NCBI RefSeq assembly: GCF_022965805.1
Contig: NW_027331355.1
Location: 868,001 to 932,000 of the forward strand
Direction of reading: 5' to 3'
Origin: Primulina eburnea
Taxonomy: Eukaryota > Streptophyta > Magnoliopsida > Lamiales > Gesneriaceae
DNA length: 64,000 nucleotides
Both the position numbers and the translations under genes were made by a program. Below the pieces are notes generated by a model. It saw only the letters and a list, made by a program, of their open reading frames with translations, searched no databases and was not told the DNA's origin. This document shows positions 46,238 to 57,153 of this stretch, piece after piece; within the stretch, counting starts at the first letter, position 1; each line of letters opens with the position of its first letter.

Positions 46238-48603
46238 TGTAGAACCTGTAAATTGGACTGCGTATAAGCCATGCATAATTCTAGTATTTAAAATTAAAAT
46301 GATTTTTATGTATGAGTATTTCAATTCTTTTCTTTAAATTTATTTATTTTATGCAGTAGTTTAATTGTTATCTTTTCAGTAAAATAAGTGAGGCCGGACT
46401 GGAGATGGAGTATTGAGATAAGTTAATAAAGACTTATTTAAGAAGTGTTAATTTAGCATGTTACTAAATATAATTTAAAAAGTTGGCATGCATGCAAGTT
46501 ATTAAAATTCTTTGGTATTTTATTTAATTGCTTTTAAAGCATAAAATGCATGTTTATTTCATTAATTTATGTTTAATTATTTTTATGCATTTTAGTCATA
46601 ATTTATGCATGATAGGATTTGTTTCATGAAATTTTAAAGGTGCATGCATTAAAGATTTTTAAGTTGCACTTCATGCTCGAACGAGGAACGAAGACCGGAG
46701 AATTTTCAAGAAAATTATTTTTATTATATGATTAATTTTTATTAATTGATATAATATATTTTAAAGGTATTTTCCAAGAATTGGAATTTATTGGGTATTT
46801 TTATCCTTAAGATTTTAATTTTTAACGGTACGCAAATTTTAGCGAATCAGGTAACTTTTTAATGGTTCGGCTATCATTTTCAAAATCATTTCAACACGAA
46901 ATATTTTTCGGGAGTGTGTTTGGATTTAATGGGCCTACTTTTAAGCTTGTTGGGCTTAATTATCTTTTTAAACTTTTAATTATTAATTTATGGCCCATTA
47001 GGTATTTGTTTACTAGTTAATTAGCACCAAAACATTATTTAAACTAAACCTACCCTACACCAATAATGGAACCAGCCAACACCCAATTTTTCATCATTAT
47101 TCTCCATCGGTTTCACCATTTTCTGCTGAAGGTTCCATCGGCCAAGATCATTTCTTGAAGAAAAAAATATCTCCGGCACTCGTTCTTCGATCCCCTCGCG
47201 TCTATAACATCAAGGCACACCACGTACTATTATTTCTGCATCTTACACGTCTTATGTATACTGTTTTGTGTTCATTTGTTCAAGGATTTTTCGATCCAAA
47301 GCATAGCATGAAGTTTTTCGGTTTTTACATGTAATTGTGCATAAACCATGAAATTTTTATGTTCACTCACGATTTTCTATTGGTGGCTGCAAAGGGGGCT
47401 GTCAAGGGGCATTGGTGAAGGGTTTTATGGTTGAGGGTATGCTGTCAATAGGCTGGAAATGAGAGGTGCATGCTGTACGCTAGAAGCCGTGTAGATTAGG
47501 AAGTTTTGCTTCGGGTTTGAAGGAAATCAGGTGAACGGTTGGAGACGGCGATGCAAAGGCCGATCCAAGGTATAGATCAGACCATCATGGGTCTGAGTCA
47601 TGGCTCAAGGAGGCTCAACCATCGTTGGAACCACCAACGTAGCCGATCGATCGAGAATGGGAGTGGACGCGGTAGTGATTTCTCGGGTGTTAGAGCGTGT
47701 AGGTTGCTGCAGCGTGCATGGGACTGGTTGCGAGGGTTCAGTGGACTCTTTAGGGTCTGGCCTAGGTCCCTGGTAGGTCGAGCCATGGCAGGTGCCGTCG
47801 GATAGGCTACGGCGTGAGTTTGGAGATGAGGAAGGTAATAGAGTAAAGATAAGGTAGGGCCGAGAATTTGGATAAATTCTGGAATTTTCAGCCGTGGATT
47901 TTGGGTCTGGAAATTATGTGTTAGGGTCTTTTAAGTGTTGTTAAGGTGCAATAAAAAGTTGGGAAAAGTTTGGTTAAGTTTCGGGTCGATTCGGGTTATA
48001 ATCGGGACCCCGGTCCAAGTTTTAAAACGAATCGGTTCAGTTGTATTTTTGGCTCGTAATTACGTCTAGGAACGCTTTTAAAAATGTTTTGGGACATTTT
48101 AAGGAGTTTGGTAAGCTTCGGGTCAATTTTAGAGGTCCAGGGTTGAAACGATAATTTTTGGGCTTCCAGGGGCAAAATGGTCATTTTGCATCCGGGGTGA
48201 GATTTTAGTCATAGCAGCGCCCTGAGCACAAATCATGATATTTTTAAATGTTCATGCATCACGTTTACGATTTTTACGCTATTATAATAATTATGGTGCA
48301 TGCTTGGTTTAAAGAAATGAAGGGAGAAAAAGTGAGAAAGTGAAGAGCATTGCGTCTCCGCCGCGTCGTGTCGTTATTTCGTTTGTTTTCTGTCAAAACA
48401 AACCAAGGCATGTTTATATCTTCTTTCACTCTTCAATCAAGCCATATAGATATTTTTAAATATCGCAAGTACATGATTTTAATGCAAGAAAATCGAAATT
48501 GTTCATATTTAATTATGTTGGTTAATTATATTACGTGAAAAAATATTCAAATTTTGAGATTTATGCGATATTGCTTATGGTCACTTTACTATCATGATTA
48601 AAT

Positions 48604-48776
48604 CCGGTCGCCAGTTACCGGTCCGGTCGTCAGTTACCGGTTATGAGAGCATTACTAAGTCCTGTCGCCAGTTACAGGCCCGGTCGCCAGTTACCGGTCA
48701 GTTCAGTTGTTTCACCCAGTACTGTGGCAGTGGTCTGATCAGACGTACATTACTAAGTCCTGTCGCCAGTTACAGG
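48604..48776. repeat. Five short hairpins with paired changes (CCGGT...ACCGG / CCTGT...ACAGG)
   Basis: CCGGTCGCCAGTTACCGG at 48604-48621, 48623-48640 (one loop change) and 48680-48697; CCTGTCGCCAGTTACAGG at 48661-48678 and 48759-48776. Both stem strands change together, so pairing is kept. Confidence 0.85.
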
Positions 48777-49015
48777 TCAGTTCAGTTCAGGGACCTCTTG
48801 CGTAGACCATAATCTCAACAGAAAATTATAACATGCTATTTCAGTACAGGGCTCCGAGGAGCAAACATTTTCACTATGATTTTCAGTTCAGTTATGCACG
48901 TATTATAATTGCCCTTGATAAATTATTTTCACGATTATGCCCCATGACATGATAATTTTACTCCTATGCAAATTTTACTATATTATTTACTCGTTATTTA
49001 CGATATATGCATGCT

Positions 49016-49029
49016 GAGTCTTTAGGCTC
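49016..49029. promoter_or_regulatory. Conserved LTR palindrome (copy 6, one change)
   Basis: GAGTCTTTAGGCTC; one base breaks the perfect symmetry (a G-T pair in RNA would still be possible). Confidence 0.55.
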
Positions 49030-50048
49030 ACTAGACTTGATTGTTGTAGGTACTGATGAGGTCGGGGCCGAGGGCGGGGACCAGTGAGCTGGCTTGGGTC
49101 GGCAGTAGTGGAACCCGAGGACCTCATTTCAGCATTTATTATTTTTGATTCAAATCAAGTTTTTGTGTTGCTGAATTATTTTTAAGTCATTATTTTGCAA
49201 ACATTAGATTTCTTCCGCTGCTATTTTGAATATCAACATTTTTGTCAGTTTAACTTATGATTGAGACATTTTAATTATTTAAAAAGAAAATTTTTAATAT
49301 TCCGCAAATTTTCAAACATGAATTTTCGGGCCATTATACAAAAATACAAATTTCTAAGAGTTTTAGGGCCAAAAATGTAATTTTCGAGAAGTTTAAGGGC
49401 CAAAATGCAAATTCTGAAATTTTTGAGGATTAAATTCAAACTTTTGAGGAACACTTGTGTAATGTCCGGTTACTCGTACAAATGATAATAATGCGTTTAT
49501 GTCATTTATTATGTAGTATTTATCTCATTAGATTTCACGTGATGATTGAGGTATCAATATTGAGATTGAACATGAGTTTTATATTGTCTATGGTGTATTG
49601 AGAATGAATATATGAATAAATAGTTATAGTAAGATGTGTAGGTGATGGTAGTGTAATGGAATTTGTGGGAAATGAGATGTAAATATTGTAGTTCGTACGG
49701 GTTTTAGCATAATGATTTGAATATTGATCCAAATTTTAAGGCCACAACCATTAGAAAGCTAAGATCTAATGCTACAACTTTCACGTTTTGGATTTTGTCC
49801 AAATCATTGTGGAAGACAAGCCAAAAGTGCCCCGAAGTGTGTCGCGTATACTGCCATTCCTTCACTGACACATGTTAGGAGAATGGTCATAACTTTTTAC
49901 TTAGACCTTCAAATGACCTGAAACTAATTGGAGATTCAAGCCAAGACATAGGGCTACAACTTTCTAGTTTATTATTTTTTCAGATTATGAAGGTAAGAGC
50001 CGTTTCCGGAGCAATTTTTGATGAAACAGGGTGCAGAGTCGAAACCTG

Positions 50049-50155
50049 TGCGCCCGGGCCGAGGTAAATATCCGCCCGGGCGGCCCTGCATAGAAAAGAA
50101 AATTTTTTGGGCCGAGAGTTACCCGCCCGGGCGGTAAAATACGTCCGCCCGAGCG
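50049..50155. repeat. Two GC-rich hairpins upstream of an LTR TATA box
   Basis: GCGCCCGGGCCGAGG...TCCGCCCGGGCGG and CCCGCCCGGGCGGTA...CGTCCGCCCGAGCG, separated by GGGCCGAGAGTT as in the 29405-29504 pair. The TATA box follows within 11 bp of the second one. Confidence 0.8.
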
Positions 50156-50165
50156 TTGCCTGCTG

Positions 50166-50173
50166 TATAAAAA
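50166..50173 (+). promoter_or_regulatory. TATA box of the 49458 LTR
   Basis: TATAAAAA in TGCTGTATAAAAAGATAAGG, at the place held by TATATATA in sister copies. Confidence 0.6.
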
Positions 50174-51386
50174 GATAAGGATCGACTTTTCCAATCATTC
50201 CTACCATTCTTACCTTCATTTACAGCAAGAACACGAAGCAAAACAAGAAATCTTCCTCCAAAAAGCTCCCTTTTTCATTCCTTTCATAGAATTAAAGTTA
50301 GAATTAAGTTCTCCATCACAAGAACTTCATAAGGGTGTAAGTTTTCATCTTTTTATTGGTTGTTATACATGTATAAGACCATATAGATATAGTGATTGGA
50401 TTTTTGATATATTTGACAGTATAGGAGCGAGATACATCGTCTCAAACAAGTATTCGTACGCTTGGACTGTAAGTTGGCATGTTCTTGAAGTAATACATGA
50501 GTAATATTATTATTTCAAACACTTCCCATTGATTATTGCTATATGTACATTGTTAGTATATTATTGATGAAAACATAGCACCATATTCCATTGTTATGTA
50601 TTAAATATGTAAGAAACTCATGAATATTGATGATAGGTGCTATGTAATGAACATGAACATGAACATTGAAAGGAAAAGGACTGATTTTACATGATATAGA
50701 CCTTGTTGACATCATGGGTGGTTTTAAGTCCACCAAAGCTATTGGCCAATATATGTTCATGGGGCGTGGGGTTGCCAAAGGTTGCTCCCTGACGTCCAAC
50801 ACAGTAGTAGCTATATAATAAAGCAATCACGGTAGTACAGGTCAACTAATGAGGCTCAAGTACAAAAATGAACATTGAATATATGCTACGGTATGACATG
50901 TTTTTAAGATTCATTGTTGTTACGACTTGATATGTATGTTCCTTCGACGCATATTGATACGTACAAGTGCCAACTTATTGAGTTTTATAAACTCACGTAG
51001 CTCATGTGTTAATGGATCAGGTAGTGAAGATGCGTAGGATGCCGGTTCGCCAATGGATGCTTGTGACGTGCCTCACCTCGACAAGAACCGGGACTTATTA
51101 TTGTATAGCTTCCGCATATGTATTGTAGTAAATTTTATATGAGGGTTTGAAACAAGTTCCATGTTATGAATGATGATACAAAGTATGTTTTTATATGAGA
51201 ATATGCTTGAGGTTGTTGCTTGAGTTGAGTTTTTGGCTTATACAAAATATAGGGACATCATGCCAAAATTTTTTATAAACCGTCAAAGTGATGCCTCTTG
51301 TTTGATTTGCTTCATACTATAGTTATATCATTCAAACCTTATTTTAATTATGGTAATCATGCTAAGTATAGAGTAAGGGTGTGACA

Positions 51387-53075
51387 ACTTGGGTCAAATC
51401 AGTACTTTTTCAAGATTATGGAAATTGGTTTAGGTCTAATAAGCTTAAGGTTAGTGAACTCGATAATACGGAAAACCTATAAAAAAGAATTAGGAACGCC
51501 AACAACTTATGGGTAATTTGTGGAATTTTCAAAATTAAGGACAAATTGGATAATTTTTGAGGAAATTAAGAATTACTGTTGCAATTGATAAGAAACTTGG
51601 GGATTAGTTTAGCAGTATGTGAGAATCGAATGGTTTTAAATGAAAACAATTTTTGATGATTTAGGTTTCAAGGGATATCTAGAAGCTTGAAGCAATTGGG
51701 TTATAATGTTATAAGGAAGGGTAATCGAGGGCATTGTAGGATGAATCAATATTGGGCTTGAAAATCTAAGTGTTAATGTAACAATGCTGTGAAAAATTGA
51801 GAATTTAGAGTGATGACAATTTAGGGTGAAGTTGATCTGTTAGTTAAGTTATGAGAGTAGACCTTGAGTTAGCAAATTTTTGGGAATTTAAGTTTGATGT
51901 GTCATAAGTTTTAGTCATGATCTTAACAGTTAGAACTATACCTTTGTTGGATTTGATTTTTCTAGAGAGTTACCTATGATTGGGGGTTAGGTTACTCCAT
52001 AGACGCCTGAAAGAATTGAGGTAGACACCTTGTCTTGAGGAATTTTTGGTTAGTCATTAAAAAACTTGAGAATAAATGGATATGTGTGTTAGAATTATGT
52101 TATCAAATATTATTTGGGTTGCGTAAGCTTGAATTTTAAGTTATGAAATAGGTGCTTGTACGGAAACTTTGGGTGAAATAAAAACAAAAAGGAATTAGTT
52201 GTGTTCAACATAGGTTACCAATGGGCGAATGTAAAGATTTTTATTGAGTAAGAAATCTAAAATCTTGTTATGAGGATTCTAGAACTCTATGAGTTATAAG
52301 CGAAGTTGATTTATTAGAGTTATTCTAAGTCTACCAGGAGATAACTTATTAAGTTTAATACACTAGAATTGATTAAGCATTAATAATACGTAAGAATGAG
52401 ATATTCGTTCCAATGAGGAAATTCTAAGGGTCTTAGACCTCAACTATATCGTAATTGGGAAAGAAATAGTTTAATTATGTAATTAGGACTTGAAGGGTTT
52501 AATATATAGGTAGAAAATCGATATTGTATAATCGGTTTTTATTGATTAATGTTACTCGAGGTTTAAGATTGGCAACAATTTTATATCCGAGATGTACTTG
52601 TAAATAGTCAAGTTATGTAAGCCTGGTGCCGTAAGATAAAGACTCGATTCAAGTATCTTAGGCTAATATTATTATGGAGTTGTGATAAGGTCTAACTTTT
52701 AAGTATATCACCGAGGATAGAAGTCGATCAGTAAATTTTGATAAGGTTTCTTAGGTCGAACTGCATAAATAATGCTAATGTAATAGGTCGATGAACATTA
52801 TGGGTATAATATAAGAAAATTAAGGTGCAATAAGTTTGGGCATCCATCTCTAGTATGAGGAATTATGGGATAAGTCAAAATTCGAGGTCATAATAGAATA
52901 AAACTAAGTTACCTTAAGTCGTTTTAAATTGCGAAATGAGCAAACATAAGAACGACGTAACACTTATTTTATCAAAGTGGCTCAGTGGAAGCGTGAGTTA
53001 ATGGGATATTAGAATTAAGAGTCTAAACTTTTTGTTTATCGAGGATAAAAGAATTTCGGGGACGAAATTCAATTT
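51387..53075 (+). mobile_element. Non-coding interior of the LARD-like element, right part
   Basis: AT-rich, many stops in all frames, no recognisable protein motif. It ends with TTTCGGGGACGAAATTC (about 53054-53070), a signature that commonly precedes the PPT in gypsy elements. It may be a heavily decayed pol region, but no RT, integrase or protease motif could be read. Confidence 0.6.
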
Positions 53076-53089
53076 AAAGGGGGGTAGAT
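53076..53089 (+). other. Polypurine tract of the LARD-like element
   Basis: AAAGGGGGGTAGAT immediately before TGTAACGTTCC, the start of the 3' LTR. Confidence 0.9.
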
Positions 53090-54203
53090 TGTAACGTTCC
53101 GAAAATCTGAAGGTACACGTGAACCACTTGCATGCAAGTTATTAAATTTCTTTGGTATTTTATTAAATTGTTTTAAAGCATTAAATGAATGTTTATTTCA
53201 TGAATTTGTGTTTTACTTCACGATATATTTAAATTTTCACGCATTAGAGATTTAAGTTGCATTTCGCGCTCGAACGAAGAACGGAGTCCGGGGAATTATC
53301 AGGAAAATTATTTTTATTATATGATTAATTTTTATTAATTAATATAAGGTGTTTTAAAGGTATTTTTTCAAAAAATGGGCTTTTTTGGGTATTTTTACCC
53401 GCCTGAGCATATTTTAATTCGATACGTAAATTTTATCGAATCGGGAGACTTTTTGAGGTCTCGGACAATATTTTCAAAAACTTACCTAAACAAAATATTT
53501 TTTGGGAATGTGTTAGAGCTTGATGGGCCTATTTTTTTAGCTTAATGGGCTCAAGATCCATTTTTAACTTTAAAATGCAACTAAAGGCCCATTAGATTTA
53601 TTATACTATTTAATTAACCCCAAAACATAACCTAAACCTATTCCAACCCATCAGCCGTCCACCCCTCTCCCCTTCAGCAGGTTTTCGTGCATTTCAGCAG
53701 AAAAGTGCAGCAATAATTCGGCCATAGCCATATCCTTCAAGAAATGTTCCTCCGGCAATTCTCCGACGCTCGGTTTTCGATCTTCTTGCGTAAATTACAT
53801 TAAGGCACACTTGTATTTTTATTTCCTCATCTCACACGTCATATATATGCTGATTTTAATGTATTTGTATGAGAATGATATGAACTACATCATGATTGCA
53901 CTTTTGATTGAGTTTGACATAAAAACCTTGTCTTGTTTTAACTCCATCTCACGTTTTCTTGTATGATTGCAAGGGGCTGCTGTTTTTGGACGATCTAAGG
54001 GTTGTTTAAGACATTGAGATTATGTCTTATGGCTGGTATCTAGTTTCGGTGTAGGAGACTAAGTGGCCGTGTGCTTTTGGTTGGGTTTTTGGTGACCAAG
54101 GTTGAGGAAATGGGAGTTACGGCCTAGAGGTTGAGGAGGCCATGCAAGGGGCTCTTCAGAGCTGTGATGCAGAGCCTGCAGAGTCCAAATCGCGAACCAT
54201 AGA
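53090..54203 (+). mobile_element. 3' LTR of the LARD-like element, cut at 54203
   Basis: Matches 22121-23067 and 24568-24720 with scattered substitutions (roughly 94-95% by eye), without the 23068-24562 insert. It stops at GAACCATAGA, where another LTR begins. The expected continuation (GGCTAGTCGAGG in the 5' LTR) is not found to the right inside the window. Confidence 0.85.
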
Positions 54204-54632
54204 TGAAACGTCTGCTATTCATTTTCTTAAAACGTACTAAATTTTTTTTTCCTACTTAATGTCCATAATTCAAAATACACACACACACACATGTATATAT
54301 ATACTTTAAAATATCTTGACACTATTTTTAAAATAACCAAACAACCTGATATTTAAAAATCCAAAGGAAATAGTTTAAAGCATAAAATCGTCAAACATTT
54401 TACCAACTTAAAAAAATTATTTGAAAAATATGGCTCATACTATAATCTATCAAAAACAACTCATAAACATAAATAAATGTCATAAAATATCTTTAACATT
54501 ATTTTAAAATCATAATTCATAACTAGTGCGGAAAACTTGCGTCGGGTTATATGAACCTTCAGTCCAGAAAATTCAACCATCAAACCTCGATTAACCTTAT
54601 TATCATAATCACCTGCATTAATCACACCCAGT

Positions 54633-54646
54633 GAGTCTAAAGACTC
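54633..54646. promoter_or_regulatory. Conserved LTR palindrome (copy 7, minus LTR)
   Basis: GAGTCTAAAGACTC in CACACCCAGTGAGTCTAAAG. Confidence 0.6.
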
Positions 54647-55175
54647 AACACATCATAATCTTGATAACAAGTACTACATATACAGATCACATACAACAGT
54701 GAAAATACTTTTACTTTAAATATCGTTTTCATGAAGATGCATAACTTTAAACATGAACATTTTCGTAAAAATTTTCATGATGCATAAACTTTAAACAAAA
54801 CACTTTTCATAAGCCTCTCTACCATTCTGTATATTTAAACATACACTTTTCCATAAACTTTTCACAAATATTTTCGTAAACATTTTCACATAAGCATAAA
54901 CATATTCATATCATCATAAACATATTCATATGAACATGCATAACTTAAACCTCAACATTTTCTTTTTATCCTATCATATCATATATCCTTTCATCATGAG
55001 CATTTAAGTTTTTCCTTTTATTGAATTCAGATCATTAATTGTGATTTTTCTTTTCCACATAAAATCGATCGTTCCATCTACATGTAACCACAGTACCAGG
55101 GGTCGGGGACATCAGCGACACTCTCACCCGTCAACCGAGCCTTGGCCTATCCTCATTGAATGGAAATACGATCGT

Positions 55176-55284
55176 CGAGCTCCCTCTGGGCCTTCTCCCA
55201 CGAATGGGCTCCCTCTGGGCCTTCTCCCGTAAATGGGCTCCCTCTGGGGCCTTCTCCCATAAATTAGCTCCCTCTGGGGTCTTT
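55176..55284 (+). repeat. Tandem repeat, about 29-bp unit, four copies
   Basis: Unit GGGCTCCCTCTGGGCCTTCT then CCCRTAAAT. The last copies have an extra G (GGGGCC, GGGGTC). Two related copies occur at about 58718-58770 in another LTR, so the array is an expandable part of this LTR. Confidence 0.85.
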
Positions 55285-55415
55285 TCTGTAATGCCCGGAA
55301 GTTTTATTTGTTAATTTATGATTATTGATTTATGATCAGACATGATGATGAAGGGGCCAACCGAGACACGAAATGAGATTGCATATGAGAGGGTATGTGC
55401 GAGGACAGAACACCT

Positions 55416-55709
55416 CGCGCATATGCGCGCCGCATATGCACGACCAGGAGGCGCGGATATGCGCGACCAGGAGGCGCGGATATGCGCGACCAGGAGGCGC
55501 GCATATGCGCGAGATAGGCAGAAGACCTCGCGCATATGCGCGAAGTGAGTGCGCGTATATGCGCGCGAGCTGTGCGGGAAGAATTGTGCGGAGACAGTAA
55601 GTCTCGCGCATATGCGCGAAAGTAGTGTGCGCATATGCGCGAGATGCTAAAGGAAAGACTGCCGAGACCAGTAGGTCTCGCGTGCCGGTTGATGTCGCGC
55701 ATATGCGCG
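55416..55709. repeat. Array of CGCGCATATGCGCG palindromes
   Basis: Perfect copies at 55416-55429, 55498-55511, 55529-55542, 55605-55618 and 55696-55709, most extended to CTCGCGCATATGCGCGA(G). Variants lie between them (GCGCGGATATGCGC at about 55450 and 55475, GCGCGTATATGCGCGC at 55551, TGCGCATATGCGCGAG at 55629). A short tandem unit GACCAGGAGGCGCG repeats three times. Frames open through it on both strands are a by-product of GC content and symmetry. Confidence 0.9.
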
Positions 55710-55756
55710 AGACGTGTTGTGTTAAGGTGAAGCCATTTGCCCCTCACCATGCATGA

Positions 55757-55765
55757 TATATATAT
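55757..55765 (+). promoter_or_regulatory. TATA box of the 55287 LTR
   Basis: TATATATAT after CACCATGCATGA, 48 bp downstream of the last palindrome. Confidence 0.55.
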
Positions 55766-57153
55766 TTACAAACTTCATTTCTTCAGAAACGGTAGAAGGA
55801 AACAAGTAAGGGGCTAGGGAGAATTTGTAGAGTCTTAATACTAGAATTTGAATTGTGGAAAATCCGCCCGTTCGATTTTTAATCCGAGTACAATACTGTG
55901 TTCCTATCGATGCAAGATTCATTTGGACGTAAGTTTCCTATGTTTCTGATACGTTATGAAATTATGATATTGTCAGAATCGGATATGATTCATATATGAT
56001 ATTCTTGAGATGTTTGATATCGTATAACCGAAACCAGATTGAAGATCATATATCGTATGAAATTGTTATGATTTTCAGAGTTGATTAGATTGAGATGTGA
56101 TATCAGATTTGTGTTGTTGTTGAATATGAGATGTGGGAATTGATATCTGAATGATATTATATTGCTGGGTATATTGAAACTACGTTGTTAATTGTTATGC
56201 CGTCAAAATGTATCGAGATTGCATATTGGTATTCCTACGTTGTGTTGAAGGTTGATATAGTGCATCTTATACATGTATTTCAGATTGGTATTGAAGGTTT
56301 CGAAGATTGAGATTGATTTCATCCAACCAAACACCGAACAAAGAAAGGTATAAATCAATGTTGAACCGGGAGATACGACTCGAGTCAGACTGGACTGGAG
56401 TTTCCATAAACCACATACTAGATTGTTTATGCTTTGATATGTTATACTTTGTCTATTGAGTTATAGAAATTCACTTGAGATAGATGAGTCATTGGCAGAG
56501 TTGCCAAGTTACTAGATGTTCGGTGATATCGATGTGCGTAGGAGAAGATTGACTCCTATTGTAGATATTCGATACAGAGAGAACCGAAGTCTAGGAATAA
56601 GACGTACCGCCACCCCGATTGGGAGAGTAGGTGGGAGATTTGTTACGTCTTATTCACATCGGGATCCCTAGACTTAGATGTGAGTCGAGTCAAGAGTTGT
56701 ATCTGTATTCACTAATGTGTCATAAATTATGATTCATATTCTTTGATACATGGTTTATGCTTTTGTATATGAGTTATGCATTGCATGTATACATGTTTTA
56801 TACTGAGATTTATTCTCACCGGAGTTTCTAGTTGTTGTCGTGTTTGTATGTGTGCATGGAAACAGGTGAGACAGGATCAGCATCGAGAAGAGCTTGAATG
56901 AGTGATGATTAGCATGGTGATCCGAGCTTAGATAAGACAGTGTTGGTTTATTCTTAGACTTGTAGTAAAGAACAATAAACACTAGTTATGTGAATTGTAT
57001 TTGAAATAAATTTGAACGTGGATCATGTGTTGTAGACTTTTACCTTTGATCTTGTATAATAAAGAAGTTTAACTTATTGTATGCTTGTATATATTTTGGC
57101 TAGTAATGCTTTGATATAAGAATTTTTTTTTTTATCAAGTAGCATAAACAATT

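Larger units (their letters stand above)
46238..49340 (+). mobile_element. Solo LTR (3.1 kb) inside the LARD interior, apparently chimeric
   Basis: TGTAGAACCT...GGCCATTATACA. The flanks are A-rich (CAAAA left, AAAAT right), so the duplication is ambiguous. The first 240 bp resemble the TGTAGAACCC family (24768, 2520). From about 46485 (GGCATGCATGCAAGTTATTA) it follows the TGTAACGTCCC family. It contains five small covarying hairpins (48604-48776) and a variant palindrome GAGTCTTTAGGCTC at 49016-49029. Confidence 0.75.
49458..51386 (+). mobile_element. Solo LTR (1929 bp), TSD ACTTG
   Basis: TGTAATGTCC...GGTGTGACA, with ACTTG at 49453-49457 and 51387-51391. It is a relative of 29265-42068 and 55287 onward. 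Two GC-rich hairpins (50049-50083 and 50122-50155) lie just upstream of TATAAAAA at 50166-50173. No coding sequence. Confidence 0.88.
54204..55286 (-). mobile_element. Antisense LTR, related to 26073-29090, interrupted at 55286
   Basis: Starts TGAAACGTCT like 26073. It carries GAGTCTAAAGACTC at 54633-54646 and a GTAACCACAGTACCAGGG block (about 55084). A tandem array of GGGCTCCCTCTGGGCC units follows. It is cut by the next LTR at 55287. The left flank ATAGA has no partner in the window. Confidence 0.7.
55287..57153 (+). mobile_element. LTR related to 29265-42068, with a CGCGCATATGCGCG palindrome array
   Basis: Starts TGTAATGCCC. It is collinear with 29265 onward: GCCATTTGCCCCTCACCATG and TATATATA at 55757-55765, then the segment around AAAGGTATAAATCAATGTTG, and GACGTACCGCCACCCCGATT near 56604. 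It lacks the trnL piece. Where sister copies have CGCCCGGGCGG hairpins, it has an array based on CGCGCATATGCGCG (55416-55709). Its right end is not clear before the next LTR at 57154. Confidence 0.78.

Noticed and set aside
55311..55750. Several overlapping Arg/Ala/His-rich frames on both strands
   Set aside because: They come from the CGCGCATATGCGCG array, which is open in many frames because of its symmetry and GC content. No start context or homology.
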